Counted from the stretch's first letter, positions 14,530-26,780 are shown. The stretch: DNA of 62,039 nt from Okeania hirsuta (GCF_003838195.1 NZ_RCBY01000018.1:1-62039); one strand, 5' to 3'. Translations and numbers: made by a program. The notes: generated by a model from the letters alone, not told the origin.

Positions 14530-14947
14530 TTAAGGTAAAATGCCTCTTCTTTAAAGGAGAAACAAGCGGTCGAGGGATGGCGAGGTCTCCTCGCCATATC
14601 CAATCGACCAAGAGAGAAAAAATTTTCCTTTTATTCAATCCTCTTCCTTTTAGGGCTATGCTTTACCCACATCTTTAACTTAGCAGAAAACTTGACAAAA
14701 TAGACGAGTTATGCATAAGTCTTGGTTCAGGTTTTTCGGGAGAAAAAATGTATGTAAAAAGACTTTTTTTTGACAACTTCAGTAGTTTTACTTAGCTACT
14801 ATGATTTTTTCTCCTTTCTCCCCTGCTCCCTCTCTTGGTGCGCGTTCCCTTGGGTCTGTCGCCGACGCGGGGTCGCACCGCTGCTCTCCTCCTCCCCACA
14901 AGGGTTTCAAGACTTATGGGTAAGGGATAGCTTTTAGGGAGAGGTAA
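14519..14947. repeat. F2 dispersed element, copy C, interrupted
   Basis: Ends TTACC (14519) and GGTAA (14947) with the usual aagcggtcg and ccaatcgaccaag inside. The element is split by a 275-bp insertion at 14656-14930. It supplies the stop codon of the upstream methyltransferase gene. Confidence 0.6.
14656..14930. mobile_element. F3 275-bp element with 9-bp TSD, inside F2 copy C
   Basis: The direct repeat CTTTTAGGG is at 14647-14655 and 14931-14939. Terminal inverted repeats CTATGCTTTACCCA and CTATCCCTTACCCA (reverse complement of the right end) match at 12 of 14 positions. Non-coding. It includes a G/C-rich patch (gccgacgcggggtcgcacc) also seen at about 4158-4177. The 9-bp duplication fits transposases of the IS4/IS10 type, which is inference. 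Confidence 0.65.
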
Positions 14948-14950
14948 TTA

Positions 14951-15219
14951 GGGTTTGCTGATTAAATCTAAAAGCACTGAAATATAAAGGTTGAGCGCAT
15001 TTTTTAGTTAAAAAAAGTCCAAGCTTAATGGTCATAATGGTTCAAAAAAGAGCGCATTTTAGGCTCATAGTTGCGCAGAATAATCCCTTGGTTATTCTTC
15101 CTCCTACCTCCTAATTAATTCCCATTTCTCCTGTCTTCCCCTCCACCGGAGGGGGAGGGGCGAGGGGTGAGTTGTCTCCTGTCTCCTACCCTTGCCCATA
15201 AGACTTTTTCAGCAAACCC
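14951..15219. mobile_element. F1 MITE copy 3 (6-bp TSD TAATTA)
   Basis: A 269-bp element with ends GGGTTTGCTGATTAAAT and (reverse complement of the right end) GGGTTTGCTGAAAAAG. TAATTA lies on both sides (14945-14950 and 15220-15225). It inserted exactly at the TAATTA that ends F2 copy C. Confidence 0.85.
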
Positions 15220-15360
15220 TAATTATCAATTATTGAACAATGCCCAACAGAGAATATAAAAAAATATAAATGATTCTTAGGTAAGTCATACCTAAGTGAT
15301 GTCTAATTTTAGGTATCACTTAAACTTTTTTTTTCAAAATTAACCTAAATTGATAAAACT

Positions 15361-16005
15361 ATGAGTCAAGAACCTCAGAGTATTAGTTCTGCTTGGGCAC
15401 ATAAACCTCCTGTAAATGCTTCAAAAGTCGAGGCCGATTATGACTTTTTAGCCGATGATTATGACGATCTCATCAAGCAATGGGCGTATGAAGGCCCTCG
15501 AATTGGTGTTGAGCTAGCCAAGCAGTTTTTCTCACTTGAAGACTTGATTCTAGATGCTGGTTGTGGTACTGGCCTTACTGGAGAATTTCTCTACAATCAG
15601 GGTTTTACCAATATCATAGGTGTTGACATCTCCCAAAAATCACTGGATAAGGCGGTTCAGCGCCAGGTATATCGTGAATTAGTGAAAGCCAACCTGCAGG
15701 AACCGCTTTCATGGCCAGACAACACCTTTGATGCTACATACTGTATTGGAGTTCTTACCTATTTTCCAAATCACTTCCCTTTACAAGAATTTTGCCGTGT
15801 CACCCGTCCTGGGGGATGGGTGATCTTTTCACAGCGGGTTGATTTATTTGAAGACGGGGGTCACGGAACAGAATATAACTCTATGGAATCCCAAGGGTTA
15901 TGGCAGCAAAAATACATCTCTCAGCCAATGGCTTACCTTCCTGGACATTCAGAATATGCCCAGAAAATTCTTGTTTATTACCTTGCTTATCAAGTGACTC
16001 AATAA
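15361..16005 (+). CDS. Class I SAM-dependent methyltransferase
   Basis: A 214-residue small methyltransferase: motif I LILDAGCGTGLTGEFL (about 60-75), strand-2 acid in IIGVDIS, and a catalytic-region motif (FDATYCIGVLTYFPN, about 122-136) followed by RVTRPGGWVIFSQR. It resembles Methyltransf_11 proteins that act on small molecules; the acceptor is unknown. The stop codon TAA lies within the target duplication of MITE copy 4, and removing the MITE leaves the same stop, so the gene is intact. It precedes the broken NRPS-PKS on the same strand and could once have tailored its product. Confidence 0.8.
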   Translation: MSQEPQSISSAWAHKPPVNASKVEADYDFLADDYDDLIKQWAYEGPRIGVELAKQFFSLEDLILDAGCGTGLTGEFLYNQGFTNIIGVDISQKSLDKAVQRQVYRELVKANLQEPLSWPDNTFDATYCIGVLTYFPNHFPLQEFCRVTRPGGWVIFSQRVDLFEDGGHGTEYNSMESQGLWQQKYISQPMAYLPGHSEYAQKILVYYLAYQVTQ

Positions 16006-16008
16006 CTA

Positions 16009-16234
16009 GGGCTTGCTGATTAAATCTAAAAGTTTTTATAGATAAAGGTTTTAGCCTTTTTAAGTATCAAAAAGTGCGAGGTTTTAAGTGGTAATGGTTC
16101 AATTTAGGAGCGGATTTTGGTCAAGATTTGGGCAGAAAAATTAAGGGACAATTCTTACTCCTACCTCCTCGCTCATTTCCATTTCTTCTGTCTCCTGTCT
16201 CCTGCCCCTACTAAAAGACTTTTTCAGCAAACCC
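16009..16234. mobile_element. F1 MITE copy 4 (6-bp TSD TAACTA)
   Basis: A 226-bp element with ends GGGCTTGCTGATTAAAT and (reverse complement of the right end) GGGTTTGCTGAAAAAG, flanked by TAACTA (16003-16008 and 16235-16240). It separates the small methyltransferase from the truncated NRPS-PKS. Confidence 0.85.
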
Positions 16235-16307
16235 TAACTACATTGCATTGATTCTAAAGAATTTCTAAAGGACTCATCCATGTCTACATTCCGCATTAGC
16301 CAAACGA

Positions 16308-19300
16308 ATGATTGGCAAATGTGCTGAAATTTGGAATATGTTTGGTCCAACCGAAACCACAATTTGGTCAACCCTAGCTCCAATTACAGATGCAAAAATC
16401 TCAATTGGAGTCCCAATTCACAACACTCGCATCTACATTCTGGATAATAACGAGATCGGTATTGGTGGCAAAGGTTTAGCCTTGGGTTATAAAGACCGCC
16501 ACCAGTTGAATGCAGAAAAGTTTGTGGATTCAGAAATCGCAGGCGAACGCATTTATCGCACTGGTGATATGGGTCGCATTGATGAGTCTGGACAATTACA
16601 TTTCCTGGGTCGCATCGATCATCAAGTGAAGGTGAATGGATTTCGCATTGAAACGGGTGAAATCGAAGCCCATATTGACGAATCTGAAGGTGTACAGCAA
16701 TCCCTAGTTACGGTTAAATCCTATGGATCCGATGACTCCAGATTGGTAGCTTATGTAGTTCCTCAGTTGCACACTACACCCGACATGGTTGCACTTTGGG
16801 AACAGGTTTGGACTAAAGCACACAGCGATGAATCGGCAGTTTACGATCCAACCTTTAATTACAGTGGCTACAACAATAGCTTCACTGGTAAACCGATGCC
16901 TGAAGCCGAAATGCGGGAATGGGGTCAAAATACCCTAGAGCGCATTCGATCACTGAATCCCACCCAGGTGCTAGAAGTTGGCTGTGGAACTGGTATCCTG
17001 CTTTTTGCTCTTGCTCAAGATATCAGACGTTATGTGGGAACCGATATTTCTCAGGCAGCCATATCCTATATCCAAAAACAGCTAAACCAGAATTCAGAGT
17101 TAGGCTCCAAGGTAGAGTTACACCATCGTTCTGCCCACAATCTACCGAGTCTGAAGTCTGGAACTTTCGATGCCATCATTCTGAATTCAGTGGTGCAATA
17201 TTTCCCAAGTATTGATTATTTGGAAAATGTCATTAAACAGTTAATTCCATTGCTTTGTTCCCATGGCTCTATTTTTATTGGGGATGTTCGTAACCTTCTG
17301 CTCTTGAATCACTTCCACAAACGACTGTTGGCAAAGGCGACATCGGAAACGGTTAGTGACCAGCAAGTACAGCAGTCCATGAGCAAAGAAGAAGAGCTAG
17401 TCATTAGCCCGGAATGGTTTTTAGCCTTGAAAAAAGCGATTCCAGCCATTTCCGAAGTCCGGATCGTGCCCAAAGCAGGAAACTTTGAAAACGAGTTCAC
17501 CTGCTATCGCTATGATGTGGTGATTTCAATTGGTTCCAGTCCAACTGAGACATTCGAGTGGGTTAATTGGACGCAACAAAACTGGACTAAAACTCGCCTA
17601 ACACAAACACTTCAGCATCAACCAAAGGTCTTAGGTTTGGCAGCGGTTCAGAATTCCCTGATTGTTCCAATAGATAATGAGAGCGCCATCAAACCAGCAG
17701 AATGTTTTGCTCTGGGTGAAATCTATGACTATCACGTTTACATCAGTTGGGCTAATAGTGATGAAAACGGGGTATTTGATGTTGTTTTTCTCAAGGATAA
17801 CCAGACAGCTCCGATTTTTCCAGAGTCAAACTCAGTATCTTCGGTCAATAAAATAGCTAATTGTCCGATACTACTGAGTTTAGGGCGACAAATAGAGCCT
17901 CGCTTGCGGAAGCATTTGCGGGAATTTCTACCCGACTATATGATTCCAAAGGCATTTGTATTTCTAGACTCCTTTCCGCAAACACTCAATGGCAAGATAG
18001 ATCGCAAGCAACTTCCTGAACCAGATATCAAACGACCAGTACTCACAAACCGTTTTCAACCACCCAATACAGATGAAGAACATATTTTAGTCGAGATTTG
18101 GGCTGAAACACTACAAATTGAAGAAGTAGGAATCACAGACAACTTCTTTGAGCTAGGAGGAAGTTCCATTCTTTTAACCCTACTCCATGCCAAAATTCAA
18201 GAGCGGTTTGAAGGATCTAATGTCATCGATCAAGTTGACCTCTTTCAATACCCAACAATTCAAGCCCAAGCGAGATATTTACGAAATCAAAAAAATATAA
18301 ATCTCTCTGAGGAAACTGATCGAGTTCAAAAGAATTCTGAGCAAAATTTCCCTACACAACCCCACCGAGATTTTAGAAAAGCTCTAAACAAACAATCTAC
18401 TAAAAGTCAGGTTGCAGAAACAGATATTGCCATCATTGGACTCAGTTGTCGGTTTCCTGGTGCAGATAATCCAGAAACATTTTGGCAAAACTTGCAGGAA
18501 GGGGTCGAGTCTATTACATTATTTACGGATGAAGAGTTACTGGAAAGTGGTGTTGAGCGAGAATTATTACAGAATCCAAATTACGTCAAAGCCAACCCGA
18601 TCCTGAAAGATATCCAGAATTTTGATGCCAGATTCTTTGGTATTCCCCCATTTGAAGCCGAGATTATGGACCCACAACAACGGCTATTCTTGGAATGTGC
18701 TTGGGAAGCTTTGGAAAGTGCTGGTACTATTCCTACTCAAACCACAGATACCATCGGTCTATTTGCTGGAGCCGGAATTAGCTCTTACTTACATCAGATT
18801 TTGTCCCATAGTGGTGACTTCTTTTCATCAGTGGACAACTTTCAGGTTATGCTTGGCAACGACAAGGATTACCTACCAACCAGGGTCTCCTACCGATTAA
18901 ACCTAACTGGTCCCAGTATCAACGTCCAAACCGCCTGTTCCACATCGCTAGTGGCCCTGCACCTAGCGTGCCAAAGCATCCGCAACGGCGATTGCGATTT
19001 AGCCTTAGCTGGAGGTACTTCGGTTGTTCATCCCTACCAAGCTGGCTATATGTTCCAGGAAGGCATGATTTTCTCTCCAGACGGCCATTGTCGCCCCTTT
19101 GATGCCAACGCTAAAGGCACCACTTTTGGCAGCGGGGTCGGCGTAGTCGTCCTCAAACCCTTGAGTCAAGCATTGGCAGATGGCGATCCAATTCGGGCTG
19201 TGGTCAAAGGTTCAGCGATTAATAATGATGGTGCCGAGAAGGTTGGGTTTACAGCCCCGTCAGTACAGGGGCAAGCTACTGTAATTGCTGAGGCCATGAG

Positions 19301-22300
19301 AGTTGCCGGAGTTTCACCAGAATCTATTTCCTATGTGGAAGCCCACGGAACGGCAACGGAGTTGGGAGATCCTATTGAAATTAGAGCACTCACCCAAGCA
19401 TTTGGGAGTCAGACCGATCAGCGTACCTATTGTGCCATCGGCTCGGTAAAGAGCAATATTGGACACCTGATTTCAGCCGCTGGCGTTGCCGGATTGATAA
19501 AAACAGTCCTGGCTCTGGAAAATCAACAAATTCCACCGAGTCTCCACTTCCAATCCCCTAATCCTGCAATTGATTTTGAACAGACTCCTTTCTTTGTCAA
19601 CGCTCAACTCAATCCTTGGACGACCGATGGTAATCCCCGTATTGCCGGTGTTTCTGCATTTGGTATTGGTGGCACCAATGCCCACACCATCATTGCTGAA
19701 GCTCCAACAGTTAAGGCGCAAACTAGACCCAGTAGCCGACCTAGAGTATTACTTACCCTTTCCGGCCAATCCGAGCAAGCCGTCGTCGAACTGGCTGCTA
19801 AGTATACTCACTTTTTCCAAACACATCCAGATATCTCCCTACCCGATGCTGCCTACACAACCCATTTAGGTAGGAAGCACTTCAACGTTCGAGCAGCCTA
19901 TGTGGCAAGCGATCGTAGTGAGATGATTCGGGAACTGGAACGCAACCCTGTCCTGCGATCCAGCACCACTGCTTCTGGTAAACTGGCATTCCTATTTACA
20001 GGGCAAGGTTCACAATTTGCCGGTATGGGCCGCAGATTGTATGAAACTGAACCCGTGTTTAAAGATGTATTAAATCGCTGTGAAACAGCATTTTTGGGCC
20101 ATTGCGGGCACTCTCTTCTAGATGTTCTATTGGCAAAAGACGAGGACACCTCGATCCACAGAACCGAATTTGCTCAACCAGGACTCTATGCTCTTGAATG
20201 TGGCATTGCTGCCTTGTTCCTTTCTTGGGGCATTCAACCCAGCATGGTGATTGGTCATAGTGTGGGTGAATTTGCAGCCGCATGGGTGGCTGGGGTTTTC
20301 CAGTTGGAAGAAGGGTTAATGCTGGTGGCTGAACGTGGACGCCTGATGCAGGAACTCCCAGAGTCAGGGAGCATGATCAGTGTTTTCGCTGCCCAGGATG
20401 TGGTTATGGGCTACATACAGGACTACACAGATGTTTCCATTGCTGCAATTAATGGGCCAAAAGCTGTGGTGATTTCAGGTAAACAGGAATCATTAACACA
20501 GATTATCCAGCACCTACAAGCAGAACATATCAACTACAGAGAATTAGTTGTGTCCCATGGGTTTCATTCCTCACTGATGGACCCCATTCTGGATACTTTT
20601 GAACGATTTGCCTCCCAGTTCGACTTCCATCCACCCCAAATCCCCTTCATTTCTAACTTGACAGGGGATCTTTTGGATGCAGATCGGACCCTAGATGCCA
20701 CCTATTGGACAGACCATATTCGAGGAACTGTTCGTTTTCATGATGGATTAAAAACTATTGTGGATTCTGGACTAACTATGTTTCTGGAAATTGGACCTAA
20801 ACCAATCCTCTGTGGTCTAGGACAACGAGAGTTTCCAGAACTGAACTGGATTCCCACTCTTGAAGGACCGCAAAAGGGTTATGGTGATATTTTAGATAGC
20901 CTTGCTTGTCTCTATAACTGTGGGATTTCTATAGATTGGAATGCTTTTCATGTCAATGAAAACCGACGGAAAATCCCCCTACCTACCTACGCTTTTCAAC
21001 GTCAATGTTACTGGCCAGAAACAACTATGATTTCTACACAATCCTCTAGAACTGCTTCACCATCTGCTATTTCAGAGCGGATCGGACGGGAAATGACGGA
21101 AATGATTGCAACTATGATGCGAATGGACAGCAGTGCCATCGATCGTGAAACATCTTTCCTCAGCCTAGGACTAGATTCCCTCACCTTATTAAATGTTATT
21201 GCCCGTATTGAAAAAGACTACGGCATTACTCTAGCTATTCACCAATTCCTGGATGAGTTGACCAACCTTCAACAACTCATTGACTTCTTAAGTCAGAAAG
21301 TCCCACCAGAAAAGGTTTCTCTACCAGTTGTCACCCCATCGGCCAATGGAGCAGCTCTTCTTCACCAACCTGCCCAACCATCTGAACCCACTGTTACCCT
21401 TGAAACTAAACTCCCTCAGGAACCAACGGTTTCTTTTGCACCAGTGGAAAACGGCACCTCGACAGCCTTAGAGCGCATTGTTCAGCAGCAACTACTGGTG
21501 ATGACGAAACAACTGGAAGCTATTCAAGAGAAATCCAGCATGGCTGTGGTCCCCGTGAGTCCCCCTTCTCATCAACAGCAACCCCTGGTTAAGGCAATGG
21601 AACCAATGGAACCTGCCAAGCCGGTGGAGGCCACTAAACCAAAACCAGCGGAAAAAATCGGATCGACACCTGCTCCATTCTCATTTTGGGGAGCAAAAGG
21701 CAAAGCCGGCAAACCACCAACAGCTGAACAACAGGCATTCATCGACAATTTGGTCCAAGCCTACTCCCAACGCACCAAGGGATCAAAAGAAAATGCCGCT
21801 GCCTATCGCAATTACCTGGCAGATCGCCGATCAATTAGGGGCCTTCGTCCCAAACTGAAGGAGATTTTCTACCCAATTGTTGCAGAGCGTGCCGAAGGTT
21901 CCCACATTTGGGATATTGATGGCAATGAATACATTGATATTACGATGGGCTTTGGGGTTCATCTGTTGGGTCATAATCCAGATTTCATCATGAATCCGGT
22001 TCGCTACACCCTAACCACTGGCGTACAAATGGGTCCTCAAACACCATTGGCCGGAGAAGTTGCCAAACTATTCTCTGAGGTCACGGGGAAAGAACGGGTG
22101 ACTTTCTGTAATTCTGGGACTGAAGCTGTGATGACCGCAGTAAGGATTGCTCGCGCGGCTTGTGGTAAGCATAAAATTGTGAAGTTTAAAGGTGCTTATC
22201 ATGGTCACTTTGATGGTACGTTAGCCATTCCGGCACAAACTGATGGAACACCCTATGGCCAACCTATGTTCCCAGGAACGTCACCTAATATGGTGAAAGA

Positions 22301-23138
22301 TGTTATTGTGCTGGACTATGGCAAAGCAGAGAGTCTAGAGGTTATTCGACAACATCGACATGAACTGGCCGCTGTGCTGGTAGAACCTGTTCAAAGCAGA
22401 CTGCTTAGTCTTGCGCCAAGGGAGTTTTTGCATGAGCTACGTGCCCTGACCCACTCAGAAGATATTCCCCTGATCTTTGATGAAGTGATTCTGGGATTCC
22501 GGGCCGCGCCTGGTGGTGCTCAGGAATATTTTGGGATTGAAGCCGATCTTGCAACCTATGGAAAAGCGGTTGGCGGTGGGATGCCGATCGGGGTCGTAGC
22601 TGGAAAAGCTAGGTATATGGATCGCATTGACGGGGGCACTTGGAACTATGGAGACCAATCGTATCCCCAAACGGAACCCACTTATTTTGCTGGTACTTTT
22701 TGCAAACATCCTCTGGCCATGTCAGCGGCCAAAGCAGTTCTTCTCCATATCAAGGAGCAAGGTGGAGCATTACAAGCCAAATTGAATGACTCTACGGCCC
22801 GACTTGCTCAAGCCTTGAATCACTATTTTCAAACTGAGGGACTCATGCTGCGGGCCGATCAGTTTGCGTCGATTTTTAGAATTGAGTTCCAAAGTATGTT
22901 TAGTGAACTGTACCTTCCCATTGAAATGGATCTCTTGTTTTACCTATTGATCCACAAAGGGGTTTATGTTTGGGAAGGTCGCGTCTGTTTTCTCTCCGCA
23001 GCTCACACTGACCAGGATATCGATCGCATTATTACCGTGGTTAAAGAAAGTGTTGAAGAGTTGCGTTCCGTTGGGTATTTCCCGTCACAAACTTCGCAAA
23101 AACCAGTTGCTCAAAAAAAAAACGCACTTATCCCCTAA
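16308..23138 (+). pseudogene. 5'-truncated hybrid NRPS-PKS: (A)-nMT-PCP-KS-AT-ACP-aminotransferase
   Basis: The open frame is 2276 codons. It starts inside an adenylation domain: homology begins near 16290 (SALAKRMIGK, then NMFGPTETTIW), so core motifs A1-A4 are gone. Next come an N-methyltransferase insert (LEVGCGTG near residue 222), the A-domain tail (LNGKIDRKQLPEP), a PCP (ELGGSS near 617), a KS (TACSTS near 874, EAHGTA, SNIGH), a malonyl-type AT (FTGQGSQ near 1227, GHSVGE near 1316), an ACP (LGLDSLT near 1620), a Pro/Gln-rich linker and a GSA-type PLP aminotransferase (YGKAVGGG, Lys near 2085). KS-AT-ACP-AMT blocks with no ketoreductase make beta-amino acids, as known for McyE and mycosubtilin synthases. 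The frame breaks at an A10 run. It looks more G/C-rich than its neighbours, hinting at transfer. Confidence 0.9.
23113..23122 (+). other. A10 homopolymer at the frame break between AMT and C domain
   Basis: Ten consecutive A residues. With eleven A the reading is QKKKRTYPLTEEQQRLLQIS, a seamless join from the aminotransferase linker into the start of a condensation domain. With ten A the frame ends at TAA 23136-23138. This could be a real mutation, a sequencing indel or a slippage site. Confidence 0.75.
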
Positions 23139-24349
23139 CGGAAGAACAGCAACGCCTACTTCAAATTTCCCAGGATAAACATGGTTCGACTGCCTATAAT
23201 GAATCGATTACGTTTGAGCTGACAGGAAAACTGGCCATCGATCGGTTACGGAATGCGATTCACACTGTCATCCATCGGCATGATGCTCTGAGAACATCCA
23301 TTGCTGCCGATGGATTTGCTCAAATTGTTAGGCCACTCCTGGATGTTGAAATTCCTTTGCTAGATTATTCATCTGAAGATGCTCCAGATGAAGCCCTAAA
23401 TCAGTGGCTCTTAGCAGAAAGCCAACAGCCATTCGATCTTTATCAAGGACCTCTAATTCGGGCCACAATTGTCAAACTTTCTCCAGAGAGATACGCATTC
23501 AATATCTGTACTCATCATTTAGTTTCCGATGGATGGTCTCTGGTTGTGATTTTGGAGGAAATTAGTAAGATTTATTCCGGTTGTCTAGATATTCCACCAA
23601 TTCAACAATTCACAGACTATTTGCAATGGTATAACCAAGATACCCAAAGCGATATCTTCAAGAAGTCCGAACTATTTTGGAGCGAAAATCTCAGGGCAGT
23701 ATCCCCTTTACGTTTACCCCTGGACTACTCTGCTCCAGAACAACGAACCTACAACGGCGATCGCATTAGTATACAGATACCATCCGACTTAACATTTGCT
23801 CTTAAACAACGTTCGATGGCCTGGAATGCCACCCTATTTCACACACTGCTGGGAGCTTATGCTTACCAGATGACCCAGTTTTGCCAGCAAAATACCATCA
23901 CGATTGGAATTTCTGTGAGTGGCCGTCCAACACATCTGGCCGAACATTTAGTGGGCTACTGTTCACATTTCATTCCCATCTACCTGAAAACTGATGAGAA
24001 CTTAACCTGGAACAAGCAAGTAGAACGAACCAAAGCTGCCATTAGCAAAGCATTCAAGCATCAAAATGTGCCCTTAGCCCGAATATTAGGCCAATTTCCC
24101 CAGGAACAACAGCAAAACCTCATGCAAGTTACTTTTAACCTTGACATCCCGATGACTCTTGATTTAGTCGATCTGCAAACTCAGATTATTTCTCAGCCAG
24201 TAACCTCCGCACGATATGCAATGGGCCTTAATGTCATCCCTGAACTTGATCACCTTCATTTTGATCTGGATTACAACACAGATTGCTTCAAGACAGAAAC
24301 AATGCAAGAATTTCTGATGAATTTCATAGAACTACTTCGGGTTTGCTGA
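23126..24349 (+). CDS. NRPS condensation domain, continuation of the broken megasynthase
   Basis: Read in the frame starting TYPLTEEQQ (23126), this is about 407 residues of a condensation domain. The intact catalytic motif THHLVSDGW (HHxxxDG) is near 23510-23540, and the C-terminal part includes VGYCSHFIPI and a late FIELL. It has no start codon of its own at the domain boundary; the first in-frame starts are internal, so it belongs to the upstream frame. No adenylation or carrier domain follows. The end is cut by F1 MITE copy 5, giving LLRVC and stop. Removing both nested MITEs restores FIELLQGILTGCVAK and a stop at 24882-24884. Confidence 0.85.
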   Translation, partial: TYPLTEEQQRLLQISQDKHGSTAYNESITFELTGKLAIDRLRNAIHTVIHRHDALRTSIAADGFAQIVRPLLDVEIPLLDYSSEDAPDEALNQWLLAESQQPFDLYQGPLIRATIVKLSPERYAFNICTHHLVSDGWSLVVILEEISKIYSGCLDIPPIQQFTDYLQWYNQDTQSDIFKKSELFWSENLRAVSPLRLPLDYSAPEQRTYNGDRISIQIPSDLTFALKQRSMAWNATLFHTLLGAYAYQMTQFCQQNTITIGISVSGRPTHLAEHLVGYCSHFIPIYLKTDENLTWNKQVERTKAAISKAFKHQNVPLARILGQFPQEQQQNLMQVTFNLDIPMTLDLVDLQTQIISQPVTSARYAMGLNVIPELDHLHFDLDYNTDCFKTETMQEFLMNFIELLRVC

Positions 24350-24846
24350 AAAAGTCTTTTAGTAGGGGTAGAAGACAACCCACCCCTCGCCCCTCCCCCT
24401 CCCAGGAGGGGAAGACAGGAGGAACGGGGAATGAGCGAAGAGATAGGAGTAAGAATTGTCCCTTGATTTTTCTGCCCAACTATGAGCCTAAAATACTAAC
24501 TGTTTGAGCGTTTTAGACTGAAATAGGTGAACTTTTTTCGACCCCAAAAAGGCTAAAATCTTTATATTTCAATGCTTTGATATTTAATTAGGGTTTGCGT
24601 ATGGAAAGTCTTTTTGCTGGGGTAGGAGACAGGATACAGGAGACAGGAGACAGGAGTTATGGGAATGAGTGAGGAGGTAGGAGTTAAGAATTGCCTCTCA
24701 ATTTTTCTGCCATAATCATCCCAAAATACTAGCATGCATGAGCTTTTTCCACCAAAAAGTTGGTACTTTTTTCAACTCTAAAACCCTAAAACCTTTATAT
24801 TTCAATACTTTTAGGATTAATCAGCAAACCCTAATTAGCAAGCCCT
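24339..24846. mobile_element. F1 MITE copy 5 (TSD TACTTC) with copy 6 nested inside
   Basis: Outer element in reverse orientation, with ends GGGTTTGCTGAAAAAG and (right side) TAGCAAGCCC; TACTTC flanks it at 24333-24338 and 24847-24852. Its own length is about 261 bp once the nested copy and duplicated TAATTA are removed. It inserted into the 3' end of the condensation-domain gene. Confidence 0.8.
24591..24831. mobile_element. F1 MITE copy 6 (TSD TAATTA), nested
   Basis: A 241-bp element starting GGGTTTGCGTATGG and ending ATTAATCAGCAAACCC, flanked by TAATTA (24585-24590 and 24832-24837). It sits close to the right end of copy 5, in the TTAAT motif of that end. Carries agacagg heptamers. Confidence 0.8.
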
Positions 24847-24852
24847 ACTTCA

Positions 24853-25357
<505 letters not shown>

Positions 25358-25801
25358 GTGAATACATCTGATACATCACCAGAAACCATAACTGTTGACG
25401 ATAGTGATACTCCAGAAGTTGGCACTGCAGGCGCAGAACCAAATACTTCAATGCAAGAGTATTACAAACTGCAGCAGGAACTATATGTAATCACCTTGAC
25501 AATTACAGGTATAATATTTGTCTTTGTCTGGGTTTTTTACTCCCTAAACATTGCTCTTAATTATTTGATAGGAGCAACGACAAGTGTGGTTTACTTAAGG
25601 ATGTTAGCTAAAGAAGTTGAGAGTATTGGCGGGGATAAAAGAAGTGTAGGTAAAACAAGGTTAGCAATATTTGTCGGGCTGATGATATTAGCAACTCAGT
25701 TGAATCAGCTCAAAATTTTGCCGATTTTCCTTGGGTTTCTGACTTACAAAGCAGCACTAATAATATATGTAGTGCGAACATCCTTGATGCCAAACTCATA
25801 A
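25358..25801 (+). CDS. atpI: ATP synthase operon protein I (Atp1)
   Basis: A 147-residue membrane protein at the head of the F1Fo-ATP synthase operon. Four hydrophobic segments are visible (for example [19 protein letters not shown] and [11 protein letters not shown]). Operon protein I is not part of the mature enzyme; it is linked to c-ring assembly and ion supply. The start shown is a GTG with an acidic, poorly conserved N-terminus. The ATG at 25451 ([11 protein letters not shown]) is a plausible alternative and neither has a strong ribosome binding site. It is 66 bp upstream of atpB, consistent with a shared transcript. Confidence 0.85.
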   Translation: MNTSDTSPETITVDDSDTPEVGTAGAEPNTSMQEYYKLQQELYVITLTITGIIFVFVWVFYSLNIALNYLIGATTSVVYLRMLAKEVESIGGDKRSVGKTRLAIFVGLMILATQLNQLKILPIFLGFLTYKAALIIYVVRTSLMPNS

Positions 25802-25867
25802 CAATTGAAGCAAATTCTAATTCTTGAAAAATCCACTTGATATAAATCGGGAAGCCTGAGAATCAAA

Positions 25868-26617
25868 ATGCTAGATATTTTGCATACTATTAACTATTTA
25901 CCCCTGGCCGAACTAGAAGTTGGCCAGCATTTTTACTGGGAGCTAGGCAGCCTCAAAATACATGGGCAAATTTTACTTACATCTTGGTTTGTAATTGCCC
26001 TGATAGTTTTGGCTGCTTTAACAGCAACACTCAATGTGCAGCGAATTCCTAGTGGGATGCAAAATTTCATGGAGTACATCCTAGAATTTATACGCAGCCT
26101 AACAAAAGACCAAATTGGTGAAAAAGATTATCGCCCTTGGGTGCCATTTGTTGGTACTTTGTTCCTATTTATATTTGTGTCAAATTGGTCAGGAGCGCTA
26201 GTACCATGGAAAGTAATAGAACTACCTTCGGGAGAACTAGCTGCCCCCACAAGTGACATTAATACAACAGTAGCATTGGCACTACTGACTTCCATAGCAT
26301 ATTTTTATGCAGGTATCAGCAAAAAAGGCTTAGGATATTTTGCGGGCTATGCTGAACCAGTACCATTTATGGTCCCCTTTAAGATCATAGAAGATTTTAC
26401 CAAGCCTTTGTCCCTAAGCTTCCGTTTATTTGGTAATATTCTTGCTGATGAATTGGTTGTGGGAGTGCTAGTTCTGCTAGTACCTCTATTTATTCCTTTA
26501 CCACTAATGGTTTTGGGTCTATTTTTAAGTGCTATTCAAGCATTGATTTTTGCAACCCTAGCTGCTAACTACATCGGAGAAGCGTTAGAAGAACATGGCG
26601 CAGAACATCACGATTAA
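25868..26617 (+). CDS. atpB: ATP synthase Fo subunit a
   Basis: A 249-residue integral membrane subunit forming the proton half-channels next to the c-ring in the thylakoid. The essential Arg region is visible in [17 protein letters not shown], followed by helix sequence ending in [15 protein letters not shown]. The length is normal for cyanobacteria. The spacer to atpE is unusually long (346 bp) and contains nested inverted repeats. Confidence 0.97.
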   Translation: MLDILHTINYLPLAELEVGQHFYWELGSLKIHGQILLTSWFVIALIVLAALTATLNVQRIPSGMQNFMEYILEFIRSLTKDQIGEKDYRPWVPFVGTLFLFIFVSNWSGALVPWKVIELPSGELAAPTSDINTTVALALLTSIAYFYAGISKKGLGYFAGYAEPVPFMVPFKIIEDFTKPLSLSFRLFGNILADELVVGVLVLLVPLFIPLPLMVLGLFLSAIQALIFATLAANYIGEALEEHGAEHHD

Positions 26618-26780
26618 GAATTAGGTGGGTAGTAGAAAAAAAATTTGCTTAAAAGTAACTCAAAGTCTGGTATTCTAAGCAGTGAATGGGATGAATTATC
26701 GCCAGATTCACGGAAACTGGAAATGGTAGAGCAATAAGTCCCCCAAAACAACAAAACAAGTAAACTTCAGAGTTGACGAG

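Noticed and set aside
16280-16327. ATG with a good ribosome binding site opening a 15-codon peptide
   Set aside because: Stops quickly and is in a different frame from the A domain; treated as a fusion scar rather than a gene.
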